A stretch of 64,000 nucleotides of DNA from Streptomyces sp. NRRL B-1140 (GCF_001280065.1 NZ_LGEA01000115.1:4429-68428); one strand, 5' to 3'. Shown: positions 25,312 to 33,507, counted from the first letter of the stretch. Notes: generated by a model from the letters alone, not told the origin. Numbers and translations: made by a program.

Positions 25312-27155
25312 ACACCGGTGAACTCACCGACCTCGGACAGCAGCTGCGGGTGGACAGTGTCCGTGCCGCCGCCGCGGCGGGCTCCGGGCACCCGACGTCC
25401 TCGATGTCCGCGGCCGACCTGATGGCCGTCCTGCTCGCGCACCACCTCCGCTACGACTTCGACCGCCCCGCCCACCCTGGCAACGACCGCTTCGTCCTCT
25501 CCAAGGGCCACGCCTCCCCGCTGCTGTACTCCGCGTACAAGGCGGCCGGAGCCATCGACGACGAAGAACTGCTCACCTTCCGCAAGCTGGGCAGCCGCCT
25601 CGAAGGGCACCCCACCCCGCAGCGCCTGCCCTGGGTCGAGACGGCCACCGGCTCGCTCGGGCAGGGCCTGCCCGTCGGGGTCGGCATCGCGCTGGCCGGC
25701 AAGCGGCTCGACCGCACCGGCTACCGCACCTGGGTGCTGTGCGGTGACAGCGAGCTGGCCGAGGGCTCCGTGTGGGAGGCCGCCGAGCACGCCGGGTACG
25801 AGCACCTGGACAACCTCACCGTGATCGTCGACGTCAACCGGCTCGGCCAGCGCGGCCCCACCCGGCACGGCCACGATCTGGACGCCTACGCCCGGCGTTT
25901 CCAGGCCTTCGACTGGCACACCATCGAGGTCGACGGCCACGACGTGGACGCCGTCGACCGGGCCTACGCCGAGGCCGCCTCCACCAGGGGCCAGCCCACC
26001 GCGATCCTCGCCCGCACCCTCAAGGGCAAGGGTGTCGAGGGCGTCCAGGACCGCGAGGGCCTGCACGGCAAGCCGCTTCCGGAGGCAGAGGATGCGATCA
26101 CCGAGCTCGGCGGCCCGCGCGACATCCGCGTCCGGGTGCAGGAGCCGCCCGCCGCCCGCATGCTGCACTCCGTGCACACCGGCGACGTCGAACTCCCGAG
26201 GTGGGACAAGGGCGAGGAGGTCGCCACCCGCAACGCCTTCGGTGAGGCGCTCGCCGCCCTCGGCACCGGCCGCGGTGACATCGTCGCCCTGGACGGCGAG
26301 GTCGGCGACTCCACCCGCGCCGAGTTCTTCGCCAAGGAGCACCCCGACCGTTACTTCGAGTGCTACATCGCCGAGCAGCAGCTGGTCGCCTCGGCCGTCG
26401 GCCTCGCCTCCCGCGGCTGGGTGCCGTACGCCGCCACCTTCGCGGCCTTCCTCACCCGCGCGTACGACTTCATCAGGATGGCGTCCGTCAGCGGCTCCGG
26501 CATCAATCTCGTCGGCTCCCACGCGGGCGTCGCGATCGGCCAGGACGGCCCCAGCCAGATGGGCCTGGAGGACCTGGCGATGATGCGGGCGGTGCACGGC
26601 TCGACCGTGCTGTACCCGTGCGACGCCAACCAGACCGCACGGCTCGTCGGCGCGATGGCCGGCCTGGAGGGCGTCCGCTACCTGCGCACCTCGCGCGGCG
26701 AGAGCCCGGTGATCTACGGCCCGGACGAGGATTTCCCGGTCGGCGGCAGCAAGGTGCTGCGTTCCTCCGCCCAGGACCGGCTGACCCTCGTCGCGGCGGG
26801 CGTCACCGTGCACGAGGCGCTGGCCGCCGCCGAGGCCCTGGAGCAGGAGGGGATCGCCGTGCGGGTGATCGACCTGTACTCCGTGAAGCCCGTCGACCGG
26901 GCCACCCTGCGCCGGGCCGCCGAGGAGACCGGCTGCCTGGTGACCGTGGAGGACCACCACCCCGAGGGCGGCCTCGGGGACGCGGTCCTCGACGCCTTCA
27001 CCGACGGGCGCCCCGTGCCGCGCCTGGTGCGGCTCGGCGTACGCACCATGCCCGGCTCGGCCTCCCCGGAGGAGCAGCTGCGCGCCTCGGGCATCGACGC
27101 GGAGTCCATCGCGGCGGCCGGGCGGCTGCTGGTGGAGGAGGCGGTCGTGCGGTGA
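25308..27155 (+). CDS. tkt: transketolase
   Basis: The 615-residue full-length enzyme exchanges two-carbon units between ketose and aldose phosphates using thiamine diphosphate. Visible motifs are GHPTSSMSAADLMAVL, KGHASPLLYSAY, GSLGQGLPVGVGIA, and the cofactor motif GDSELAEGSVWEAAEHAGYEHLDNLTVIVDVN (GDS instead of GDG), then the pyrimidine domain FAAFLTRAYDFIRMA and the C-terminal domain with DLYSVKPVD. Its ATG overlaps the dehydrogenase stop, and its TGA overlaps the GTG of the LigD-like gene. A sugar-shuffling enzyme between a respiratory and a DNA-repair gene is unusual; this is likely a second, non-housekeeping copy. Confidence 0.95.
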   Translation: MNTGELTDLGQQLRVDSVRAAAAAGSGHPTSSMSAADLMAVLLAHHLRYDFDRPAHPGNDRFVLSKGHASPLLYSAYKAAGAIDDEELLTFRKLGSRLEGHPTPQRLPWVETATGSLGQGLPVGVGIALAGKRLDRTGYRTWVLCGDSELAEGSVWEAAEHAGYEHLDNLTVIVDVNRLGQRGPTRHGHDLDAYARRFQAFDWHTIEVDGHDVDAVDRAYAEAASTRGQPTAILARTLKGKGVEGVQDREGLHGKPLPEAEDAITELGGPRDIRVRVQEPPAARMLHSVHTGDVELPRWDKGEEVATRNAFGEALAALGTGRGDIVALDGEVGDSTRAEFFAKEHPDRYFECYIAEQQLVASAVGLASRGWVPYAATFAAFLTRAYDFIRMASVSGSGINLVGSHAGVAIGQDGPSQMGLEDLAMMRAVHGSTVLYPCDANQTARLVGAMAGLEGVRYLRTSRGESPVIYGPDEDFPVGGSKVLRSSAQDRLTLVAAGVTVHEALAAAEALEQEGIAVRVIDLYSVKPVDRATLRRAAEETGCLVTVEDHHPEGGLGDAVLDAFTDGRPVPRLVRLGVRTMPGSASPEEQLRASGIDAESIAAAGRLLVEEAVVR

Positions 27156-28081
27156 GCGGCGCCGACGGCACGCGCAGGGTGCGGGCGGGCCGCCGCACGG
27201 TGGAGGTGCACCGGCCGGACAAGGTGCTCTTCCCGGGCGGCGGCGACGCCAAGGAGTACACCAAGGGCGACCTGGTGGACTACCACCGGGCCGTCGCGCC
27301 CTTCATGCTGCCGCACCTGCGCGGGCGCCCCCTGATGCTGGAGCGGCACCCGGACGGCATCGACGGCCCGACGTTCATGCAGAAGAACACCCCGGAGCAC
27401 TACCCGGAGTGGATCCCCCGGACCGAGGTGGCCAAGGAGGGCGGCACCGTCCGCCACGCCGTCTGCGACGACACGGCCACCCTGCTGTACCTGGCCGACC
27501 AGGCGAGCATCACCCTGCACCGCTGGCTGTCCCGCGCCGACGCCGTCGACCACCCCGACCGGCTGGTCTTCGACCTCGACCCCTCAGGGGACGACTTCGA
27601 GGCCGTACGCGAAGCCGCCCGGCTGCTCGGTGAGCTGCTGGACGAGCTGGAACTGCCCTCGGCCCTGATGACCACCGGCTCGCGTGGGCTGCACGTCATC
27701 GTGGCGCTGAACGGCCGGCACGACTTCGACGAGGTGCGCGCCTTCGCCCGGGACGTCGCCGGCACCCTCGCGGACGCGCACCCCGACCGGCTCACCACCG
27801 CGGCCCGCAAGAAGGAACGCGGCGAGCGGCTCTACCTCGACATCCAGCGCAACGCCTACGCCCAGACCGCCGTCGCGCCCTACACGGTCCGGCCCCGCCC
27901 GGGCGCGCCGGTGGCCACCCCCATCACCTGGGACCAGCTGGACGACCCGGAGCTGCACGCCCGCCGCTGGACCATCGCCGACGCCGTCGAGCAGGCCCGC
28001 ACCGACCCCTGGTCAGGCCTGCTGAACCGCGGCCGGGCGCTCGGACCGGCCCGACGGCGACTGGACGCCCTGCGCCGCTGA
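27152..28081 (+). CDS. LigD-type polymerase/primase domain protein of NHEJ
   Basis: The 309-residue protein is a stand-alone LigD polymerase domain of the archaeo-eukaryotic primase fold. It has the family run VEVHRPDKVLFP, KGDLVDYHRAVAPFMLPHLRGRP, TFMQKNTPEHYPEWI, the metal-binding FDLDPS, GSRGLHVIVAL with the conserved His, and YLDIQRNAYAQTAVAPYTVRPRPGAPVATP. Such enzymes fill gaps and add nucleotides (often ribonucleotides) at double-strand breaks with Ku and a ligase. No Ku or ligase gene is in the window. The GTG overlaps the transketolase stop. A short CCGGGA-ACG-TCCCGG hairpin begins 6 bases after the stop. Confidence 0.92.
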   Translation: MSGADGTRRVRAGRRTVEVHRPDKVLFPGGGDAKEYTKGDLVDYHRAVAPFMLPHLRGRPLMLERHPDGIDGPTFMQKNTPEHYPEWIPRTEVAKEGGTVRHAVCDDTATLLYLADQASITLHRWLSRADAVDHPDRLVFDLDPSGDDFEAVREAARLLGELLDELELPSALMTTGSRGLHVIVALNGRHDFDEVRAFARDVAGTLADAHPDRLTTAARKKERGERLYLDIQRNAYAQTAVAPYTVRPRPGAPVATPITWDQLDDPELHARRWTIADAVEQARTDPWSGLLNRGRALGPARRRLDALRR

Positions 28082-28086
28082 GGCCC

Positions 28087-28101
28087 CCGGGAACGTCCCG
28101 G
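28087..28101 (+). terminator. short hairpin after the dehydrogenase-transketolase-polymerase operon
   Basis: CCGGGA and TCCCGG flank a 3-base loop, 6 bases past the polymerase stop codon. It is a plausible but weak terminator, as no T-run follows. A further CCCGG copy lies just downstream. If it does not terminate, this operon could read into gvpO, 102 bases on. Confidence 0.35.
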
Positions 28102-28183
28102 CGATCTCCCGGTGGGTGTCAGATGCATGCGCCTGTAGAGGTTTGGCGAACACTCTTGCGGCCACACGGAGGGGGAGGTGGCC

Positions 28184-28555
28184 ATGTCGAACACAAAGAA
28201 CACGCAAGAGTCACAGGGTTCACAGAAGTCTCAGGACTCCCAGAATTCCGGCAAGACGAACGACAACCGCAAGGCGGACAGCCGGCCGAAGCCCATGGAG
28301 GTGCTGCGTCAGGCGCGCGGCCAGCTCGCGGAGCTCACCGGCATGGAGGCCGAGTCCGTGTCGTCCTTCGAGCAGACGGAGGAGGGCTGGGCGCTGGAGG
28401 TCGAGGTCCTCGAACTCGAGCGCGTACCCGACACGATGAGCCTGATGGCGAGCTACCAGGTGGAGCTCGACGCAGAGGGGCAGCTCACGGGCTACCGGCG
28501 TGTCCGCCGCTACGAACGAGGTCGGTCCGACGCGCGCAGGCCCGGCGGCCGCTAG
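28184..28555 (+). CDS. gvpO: gas vesicle protein GvpO
   Basis: The 123-residue product has a Gln/Ser/Lys/Asn-rich disordered N-terminus (about 38 residues) and the GvpO domain: KPMEVLRQARGQLAELTGMEAESVSSFEQTEEGWALEVEVLELERVPDTMSLMASYQVELD...GYRRVRRYERG. GvpO is an accessory protein needed for gas vesicle formation in haloarchaea. It heads the ten-gene cluster, as in other Streptomyces. The ATG at 28184 follows a very strong GGAGGGGGAGG. The 102-base gap upstream probably holds the operon promoter. Confidence 0.93.
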   Translation: MSNTKNTQESQGSQKSQDSQNSGKTNDNRKADSRPKPMEVLRQARGQLAELTGMEAESVSSFEQTEEGWALEVEVLELERVPDTMSLMASYQVELDAEGQLTGYRRVRRYERGRSDARRPGGR

Positions 28556-28601
28556 GCCGCCCGAGCGGACCCGCACCCACACACGAGGAGGAACATCCGG
28601 C

Positions 28602-29027
28602 ATGACTGTCGTACCGGCACAGCAGTCCGGCGGCGGAGGCGGCAGCAGCGGTCTCTACGACGTGCTCGAACTCGTCCTGGACAGGGGGCTCGTGATCGAC
28701 GCGTTCGTCCGTGTGTCCCTGGTCGGCATCGAGATTCTCAAGATCGACGTACGCGTCGTCGTCGCCAGCGTCGACACCTATCTGCGCTTCGCCGAGGCGT
28801 GCAACCGGCTCGACCTGGAGGCCGGGCCGCGCAAGGACCCGGGGCTGCCCGACCTGGTCGGCGAGATCACCGAGTCCGGTGCCCGCGGCAAGTCCAAGGG
28901 GGCGCTGTCCGGCGCCGCCGAGACGATCTCCGACGCCTTCAAGCAGGCGCGCAGCGAGAGCGAGACCGAGTCGCGTCCGCGGGCCCGCAAGAGCACGTCG
29001 TCCCGCCGTAAGGAGGAGCAGGAGTGA
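28602..29027 (+). CDS. gvpA: gas vesicle structural protein GvpA
   Basis: The 141-residue protein contains the GvpA shell domain at about residues 16-75: GLYDVLELVLDRGLVIDAFVRVSLVGIEILKIDVRVVVASVDTYLRFAEACNRLDL. In gas vesicles this amphipathic protein forms the ribbed gas-filled wall. Typical GvpA is about 70 residues; the extra 65 C-terminal residues here are hydrophilic, Ser/Glu/Arg/Lys rich, and more like GvpJ/GvpM-type minor paralogues. It starts after GAGGAGG and overlaps gvpF by GTGA. It need not build buoyant vesicles in Streptomyces. Confidence 0.93.
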   Translation: MTVVPAQQSGGGGGSSGLYDVLELVLDRGLVIDAFVRVSLVGIEILKIDVRVVVASVDTYLRFAEACNRLDLEAGPRKDPGLPDLVGEITESGARGKSKGALSGAAETISDAFKQARSESETESRPRARKSTSSRRKEEQE

Positions 29028-29797
29028 GCACCTACGTCTACGGCATCGCGGCGAGCTCCCACCCCGCCCTGCCCCAGGGCATGGGCGGCGTCGGCGACCC
29101 GCCCCGCGAGGTGCGCATCCTGCGGGAGGGCGACCTGGCGGCCGTCGTCAGCGAGGCGCCCGAGGGGCTGCGGCCCAAGCGCAAGGACCTGCTCGCCCAC
29201 CAGAACGTGCTCAGTGAAGCCGGGGCGGCCGGTTGTGTGCTGCCCATGAGGTTCGGCAGCGTCGCCCCGGACGACAACGCCATCACGGCGGTGCTGGCCG
29301 AGCGCGCCGAGCACTACAAGGAGCGGCTGCAGGCCCTGGACAACCGGGTCGAGTACAACGTCAAGGCCAATCACGTCGAAGAGGCCGTCCTGCATCAGGT
29401 GATGGCCGAGAGCCCCGACATCCGCGGGCTCGCGGAGGCCAACCGGCAGGCGGGCGGCGGTAGTTACGACGACAAGATCAGGCTCGGCGAGCTGGTCGCC
29501 GCGGCGGTCAAGGCCAAGGAGGCCGACGACGGCGCGGCGGTGCAGCGCGCGCTGGAGCCGGCCGCCGACGACGTGAGCACGGGCCCCGAGTCGACCGGCT
29601 GGCTGGCGAACGTGTCGTTCCTGGTGAACCGGGAGTCGGCGGATGCCTTCCTGGCCGCGGTCGAGCAGCTCCGCAAGGACATGCCGCACCTGGAGGTGCG
29701 GGTCAACGGACCGCTGCCGCCGTACAGCTTCGTCGAGCCCGGCCCGGCCGAGCCCGCGGGCACCGCGGTGAGTGGCACGGACACCGGAGCGGGGTGA
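29024..29797 (+). CDS. gvpF: gas vesicle protein GvpF/GvpL family (GvpF)
   Basis: The 257-residue protein belongs to the GvpL/GvpF family: STYVYGIAASSHPAL, VREVRILREGDLAAVVSEAPE-like N-terminal domain, and the central LPMRFGSVAPDDNAITAVLAERAEHYKERLQALDNRVEYNVKA. It ends VRVNGPLPPYSFVEPGPAE. GvpF and GvpL contact GvpA during nucleation of the vesicle. The GTG start overlaps the gvpA stop; its ribosome site AAGGAGGAG lies inside the end of gvpA. Its paralogue gvpL is downstream at 32201. Confidence 0.94.
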   Translation: MSTYVYGIAASSHPALPQGMGGVGDPPREVRILREGDLAAVVSEAPEGLRPKRKDLLAHQNVLSEAGAAGCVLPMRFGSVAPDDNAITAVLAERAEHYKERLQALDNRVEYNVKANHVEEAVLHQVMAESPDIRGLAEANRQAGGGSYDDKIRLGELVAAAVKAKEADDGAAVQRALEPAADDVSTGPESTGWLANVSFLVNRESADAFLAAVEQLRKDMPHLEVRVNGPLPPYSFVEPGPAEPAGTAVSGTDTGAG

Positions 29798-29801
29798 CGA
29801 C

Positions 29802-30065
29802 GTGGGCCTGATCTCGGAGGTGCTGCTGCTGCCGCTCGCACCGGCACGCGGCAGCGCCTGGGCCATCAGACAGGTACTCCAGGAGGCGGAGCGTATCTAC
29901 TACGACCCGGCCACGGTACGCGCCGAACTGGGCCGCTTGGAGGAGCAGCTGGAGGCCGGAGAGATCACGGAAGAGGAGTTCGACCGCCTCGAGGACGAAC
30001 TCCTCGACCGGCTGGAGATCGCTTCGCGCAGGAGCGCGGGAACAGGCAACGGGACATCACAATGA
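29802..30065 (+). CDS. gvpG: gas vesicle protein GvpG
   Basis: The 87-residue product matches GvpG in size and pattern: a hydrophobic N-terminus (GLISEVLLLPLAPARGSAWAI) followed by an acidic helical stretch (YYDPATVRAELGRLEEQLEAGEITEEEFDRLEDELLDRL). GvpG is an accessory factor in vesicle assembly. The GTG at 29802 follows GGAGCGGGG and lies four bases after the gvpF stop. Its TGA overlaps the gvpY ATG. Confidence 0.93.
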   Translation: MGLISEVLLLPLAPARGSAWAIRQVLQEAERIYYDPATVRAELGRLEEQLEAGEITEEEFDRLEDELLDRLEIASRRSAGTGNGTSQ

Positions 30066-30736
30066 ACCGAATGGGACTGGGCCTCGCGGTGGGGGCCGGA
30101 TATCTCCTGGGACGTACCAAGAAGCTGAAGATGGCGGTCGCCGTCGGTGGCCTGGTCGCCGGGAAGAAGCTGAATCTGAGTCCGCGCATGGTCGCCGAGC
30201 TTCTCCAGCAGCAGCTGCGGAACAACCCGCAGTTCAAGGAGATCGGGGACCAGCTGCGCGAGGACCTGCGCGGCGTGGGCAAGGCTGCCTCCGGCGCCAT
30301 GGTCGAACGGCAGCTCGACGCCCTGTCCGACCGGCTGCACGGCCGGACCGCCCAGATGCGCGACCAGCTGACGGGCGCGGTGCCCGGCGGCCGTGAGGAC
30401 GACGAGGCGGACGACGAGTACGAGGACGAGGAGCCCGAGGGCGACGAGGCGGACGAGTCCGGCGAGCCCAGGGACGAGGAGGGAGCCGAGGACTCAGGGC
30501 CGCAGGAGGACGAGGAGCCGGAGCCGGCAGCGAAGAAGGCCCCGGCCAAGAGGCCGTCCGCGAAGAAGACGGCCAAGAAGACCGCGAAGAAGGCCCCCGC
30601 CAAGAAGGCCGCCGCCAAGAAGGCGCCCGCGAAGAAGACGGCGGCCAAGAAGACCACGGCCGCCAGGAAGGCGACCTCCGGGAGCAGGGGCGGCAGCGCC
30701 CGGTCCCGGCTGCCGAAGGGAGGCGGTGAGGGATGA
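30062..30736 (+). CDS. gvpY: gas vesicle cluster protein GvpY with lysine-rich histone-like tail
   Basis: The 224-residue product has an N-terminal Gly/Ala region (GLGLAVGAGYLLGRTKKLKMAVAVGGLVAGKK) that could insert in a membrane or bind a hydrophobic surface, a helical middle to about residue 110, an acidic segment (about 112-150, DDEADDEYEDEEPE), and a strongly basic tail of AKKAPAKK-type repeats (about 155-210) like an H1 histone tail. GvpY is the name used in Streptomyces; its role is unknown. Its ATG overlaps the gvpG stop and its TGA overlaps the gvpZ ATG. The charged repeats cause database hits to histones that should be ignored. Confidence 0.8.
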   Translation: MNRMGLGLAVGAGYLLGRTKKLKMAVAVGGLVAGKKLNLSPRMVAELLQQQLRNNPQFKEIGDQLREDLRGVGKAASGAMVERQLDALSDRLHGRTAQMRDQLTGAVPGGREDDEADDEYEDEEPEGDEADESGEPRDEEGAEDSGPQEDEEPEPAAKKAPAKRPSAKKTAKKTAKKAPAKKAAAKKAPAKKTAAKKTTAARKATSGSRGGSARSRLPKGGGEG

Positions 30737-31869
30737 GCGAGACACTCGGATCGGCGAAGTCCGCCGCCAACGGAGCGGCGAAGAACCCGCTCACCGACCT
30801 GGCCCACAGCGAGGCCGCGGACCGGCTCAAGGCCGAGCTGCAGGAGTACCTCGCCGCCCAGGCCACCCGCATGCTGACGGGTGTCGGCCGCAAGCTCGGC
30901 GAGACCACCGGCAAGCTGAACGACATCGCCGAGGGCAACAGCCCCGGCTTCGCCAAACTCGCCCTGGACGGCGGTCGCAAGATGGCCGAGGGCAAGGGGC
31001 CGCTGCGCTCGGCGGTCGAAATGGGCGGCTCACGCCTCAAGGACAAGGTCACCGGCGCCGTCAAGAACCTGGGCGGCGGCGGCAAGGGCAAGAAGGGCAA
31101 GGGCCGTTCCGGCAACAAGCCCACGGTCATCATCGAGCACATCGACGTCGGCGTGCCGCTGCGCACGGCGTACGACCAGTGGACGAAGTACCAGGACTTC
31201 AGCACCTTCGCGAAGGGTGTCAAGAGCGCGAGCCGCGACGACGACACCCACTCCGACTGGCAGGCGAAGATCTGGTGGTCCAATCGCAGCTGGAAGGCGA
31301 AGACGACCGAGCAGATCCCCGACGACCGCATCGCCTGGACCTCCGAGGGAGCCAAGGGCACCACGAAGGGCGTCGTCTCCTTCCACCGGCTCACCGACAA
31401 CCTCACCCGCGTCCTGCTCGTCATCGAGTACTACCCCTCCGGTTTCTTCGAGAAGACCGGCAACATCTGGCGTGCCCAGGGCCGCCGGGCCCGGCTCGAC
31501 CTCAAGAACTTCGTCCGCTTCATCACGATCAAGGGCGAGGCGGAGGACGGCTGGCGCGGCGAGATCCGCGACGGCGAGGTCGTCACCAGCCATGAGGACG
31601 CCCTCGCCGAGGAGGAGTCCGAGGAGGGCTCCGAGGAGGAGCGCCCCGAGGACGAGGACGAGGACGCCGAGGCCGAGTACGACGAAGAGGAGCCGGAAGA
31701 GGAGGACGAGGAGGGAGAGCCGGAAGGCGAGTACGAGGACGACTCCGAGGCCGAGTACGACGATGAGGACGAGGAGGAGCCCGAGGGCGAGGAGGAGCCC
31801 GAAGGGGAGTACGAGGACGACGAGTACGAGGACGAGGACGAGGAAGTCGAGGCGGGGAGCCGGCGATGA
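30733..31869 (+). CDS. gvpZ: gas vesicle cluster protein GvpZ: SRPBCC domain with acidic tail
   Basis: The 378-residue product has three parts: an Ala/Lys helical N-terminus (about 1-120), an SRPBCC cyclase/dehydrase-like domain (about 130-275, VIIEHIDVGVPLRTAYDQWTKYQDFSTFAKGV... and IAWTSEGAKGTTKGVVSFHRL), and a tail of about 90 residues that is nearly all Glu/Asp with Gly/Tyr (DDSEAEYDDEDEEEPEGE). The domain could bind a hydrophobic ligand or GvpA surface; the tail is highly acidic. Its neighbour GvpY has a strongly basic tail, so a charge-based pair is possible. Overlaps at both ends are ATGA. Confidence 0.82.
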   Translation: MSETLGSAKSAANGAAKNPLTDLAHSEAADRLKAELQEYLAAQATRMLTGVGRKLGETTGKLNDIAEGNSPGFAKLALDGGRKMAEGKGPLRSAVEMGGSRLKDKVTGAVKNLGGGGKGKKGKGRSGNKPTVIIEHIDVGVPLRTAYDQWTKYQDFSTFAKGVKSASRDDDTHSDWQAKIWWSNRSWKAKTTEQIPDDRIAWTSEGAKGTTKGVVSFHRLTDNLTRVLLVIEYYPSGFFEKTGNIWRAQGRRARLDLKNFVRFITIKGEAEDGWRGEIRDGEVVTSHEDALAEEESEEGSEEERPEDEDEDAEAEYDEEEPEEEDEEGEPEGEYEDDSEAEYDDEDEEEPEGEEEPEGEYEDDEYEDEDEEVEAGSRR

Positions 31870-32204
31870 CGACGCCCAGCAGGATGCCCGAGCCCTACGG
31901 TCAGGGAAGCAGTGCCAACCTCGCCGACATCCTCGAACGGGTGCTGGACAAGGGCATCGTCATTGCGGGCGACATCCGGATCAATCTGCTCGACATCGAA
32001 CTCCTCACCATCAAACTGCGGTTGATCGTCGCCTCGGTCGACAAGGCGAAGGAGATGGGCATCGACTGGTGGGAGACCGACCCGGCTCTGAGCTCACGGG
32101 CCCGCCGGGACGAACTGACCCGTGAGAACGCCGAGTTGCGCGAGAGGCTGGCCCGGCTGGAGGAACTGGAGCCCGGCCGCGCGGAGAAGAAGGAGGCACC
32201 GTGA
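31866..32204 (+). CDS. gvpJ: gas vesicle protein GvpJ (GvpA-family minor protein)
   Basis: The 112-residue protein has a GvpA-like domain at about residues 18-75 (NLADILERVLDKGIVIAGDIRINLLDIELLTIKLRLIVASVDKAKEMGIDWWE) and a C-terminal helix with heptad leucines (RENAELRERLARLEELEPG). GvpJ is a minor wall or tip protein in vesicle formation. The ATG overlaps the gvpZ stop, and the gvpL GTG overlaps its own stop. Confidence 0.93.
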   Translation: MTTPSRMPEPYGQGSSANLADILERVLDKGIVIAGDIRINLLDIELLTIKLRLIVASVDKAKEMGIDWWETDPALSSRARRDELTRENAELRERLARLEELEPGRAEKKEAP

Positions 32205-32956
32205 CCGGACTGCGGTACGTCTACGCCGTCTGCCGCCCCTTCGGCACACCCCTCCAGGCCCAGCTGACCGGGGTCGCGGGTGATCCACCCAGAGCACTCA
32301 CTCACCACGGCCTGGTGGCCGTGGTGAGCCACGTGCCGGAGCGGGACTTCGCCGAAGAGCCGCTCCGGCGCCATCTGGAGGACCTGGACTGGCTCACCGA
32401 GACGGCCCGCGCCCACCAGGGCGTCATCGACGCGCTCACCACCGTCACCACCCCGCTGCCGCTGCGTCTCGGCACCGTCTTCCACGACGACAGCGGCGTG
32501 CGGATGATGATCGAGGCCCGCGAGGAGGACTTCCGGCGCACCCTGGACCGGCTGGAAGGCCGTGTGGAGTGGGGCGTCAAGGTCTACGCGGAGTCCGAGC
32601 CGCAGGAAGGCGCCCGGTCCTCGCAGAAGCCCGCGTCGGGCCGGGACTATCTGCGGCAGCGGCGCATGCAGACCAGGTCCCACGAAGAAATGTGGCAGAA
32701 AGCCGAGGCCTTCTCCACCCGGCTGCACGAGGAGCTCTCCGCATTCGCGGAGGATTCCCGGATGCATCCCCCGCAGAACGCCGCGCTTTCCAAGGCGACC
32801 GGGCGGAACGTGCTGAACGCCGCCTATCTCGTTCCGCGAGCGCATTCCGAGGAATTCGTGGAACTGGTGGACCGCACGAAGGGGGAGGTGCCCGGAATGC
32901 GCATCGAACTCACCGGCCCCTGGGCGGCCTATTCGTTCGCCGGGGAGGCCACATGA
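32201..32956 (+). CDS. gvpL: gas vesicle protein GvpL (GvpL/GvpF family)
   Basis: The 251-residue protein is the second GvpL/GvpF homologue: GLRYVYAVCRPFGTPLQ, LTHHGLVAVVSHVPERDFAEEPL, PLPLRLGTVFHDDSGVRMMIEAREEDFRRTLDRLEGRVEWGVKVY, ending IELTGPWAAYSFAGEAT. A basic insert (SQKPASGRDYLRQRRMQTRSHEEM) sits in the middle, as in GvpL. It acts with GvpF in assembly. GTG 32201 overlaps the gvpJ stop. Confidence 0.94.
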   Translation: MTGLRYVYAVCRPFGTPLQAQLTGVAGDPPRALTHHGLVAVVSHVPERDFAEEPLRRHLEDLDWLTETARAHQGVIDALTTVTTPLPLRLGTVFHDDSGVRMMIEAREEDFRRTLDRLEGRVEWGVKVYAESEPQEGARSSQKPASGRDYLRQRRMQTRSHEEMWQKAEAFSTRLHEELSAFAEDSRMHPPQNAALSKATGRNVLNAAYLVPRAHSEEFVELVDRTKGEVPGMRIELTGPWAAYSFAGEAT

Positions 32957-32969
32957 ACGGGGAGAATCC

Positions 32970-33158
32970 GTGACCGTAGTGGAACGCCGTGAGGTCGCCC
33001 TCGTGGACCTGCTCGACCGGCTGCTCGCCGGCGGCGTCGTGATCACGGGGGACATCACGCTGCGCATCGCCGACGTCGATCTCGTCCGCATCGACCTCAA
33101 CGCGCTCATCAGCTCGGTGAACGCCCAGGTTCCCTCACCGTTCGAGGAGTTGCTGTGA
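32970..33158 (+). CDS. gvpS: gas vesicle protein GvpS (small GvpA-family protein)
   Basis: This 62-residue product is little more than a GvpA-type core: REVALVDLLDRLLAGGVVITGDITLRIADVDLVRIDLNALISSVN. GvpS is the third GvpA-family protein of the cluster and the shortest. GTG 32970 follows CGGGGAGAA; the stop overlaps the gvpK GTG by a GTGA. Confidence 0.9.
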   Translation: MTVVERREVALVDLLDRLLAGGVVITGDITLRIADVDLVRIDLNALISSVNAQVPSPFEELL

Positions 33159-33457
33159 CCGCCCCCAAGGACCCCCGGCCGCGCTCGAAGCACATGGATC
33201 TGGAGCCCGACACCGTCGAGCGCGACCTGGTCAAACTCGTGCTGACGGTGGTGGAGCTGCTGCGCCAGCTCATGGAGCGCCAGGCGCTGCGCCGGTTCGA
33301 CGTGGGGGACCTGAGCGAGGAGCAGGAGGAGCGGATCGGGCTCACGCTCATGCTGCTCGACGAGCGGATGACGGAACTGCGCGAGCGCTACGGACTGCGG
33401 CCCGAGGACCTCAACCTGGACCTCGGGCCGCTCGGACCGCTGCTTCCGCGGGACTGA
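33155..33457 (+). CDS. gvpK: gas vesicle protein GvpK
   Basis: The 100-residue protein shows the GvpK core: MDLEPDTVERDLVKLVLTVVELLRQLMERQALRRFDVGDLSEEQEERIGLTLMLLDERMTELRERYGLRPEDLNLDLGPLG. GvpK is a small helical protein needed for vesicle growth. It is the last gene of the cluster, coupled to gvpS, and is followed 5 bases after its stop by a strong hairpin. Confidence 0.95.
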   Translation: MTAPKDPRPRSKHMDLEPDTVERDLVKLVLTVVELLRQLMERQALRRFDVGDLSEEQEERIGLTLMLLDERMTELRERYGLRPEDLNLDLGPLGPLLPRD

Positions 33458-33462
33458 CGGTC

Positions 33463-33507
33463 GCGCCCCTTTCCCCGGACCTGGGTCAGGTCCGGGGAAA
33501 GGGGCGC
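33463..33507 (+). terminator. gvp operon terminator hairpin
   Basis: Two 20-base arms (33463-33482 and 33488-33507) pair perfectly around a 5-base loop GGGTC, with CCCCTTTCCCC in the left arm. There is no T-run, as usual for Streptomyces. It begins 5 bases after the gvpK stop and also lies 18 bases beyond the stop of the convergent small gene ending at 33525, so it can serve both directions. Confidence 0.8.
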
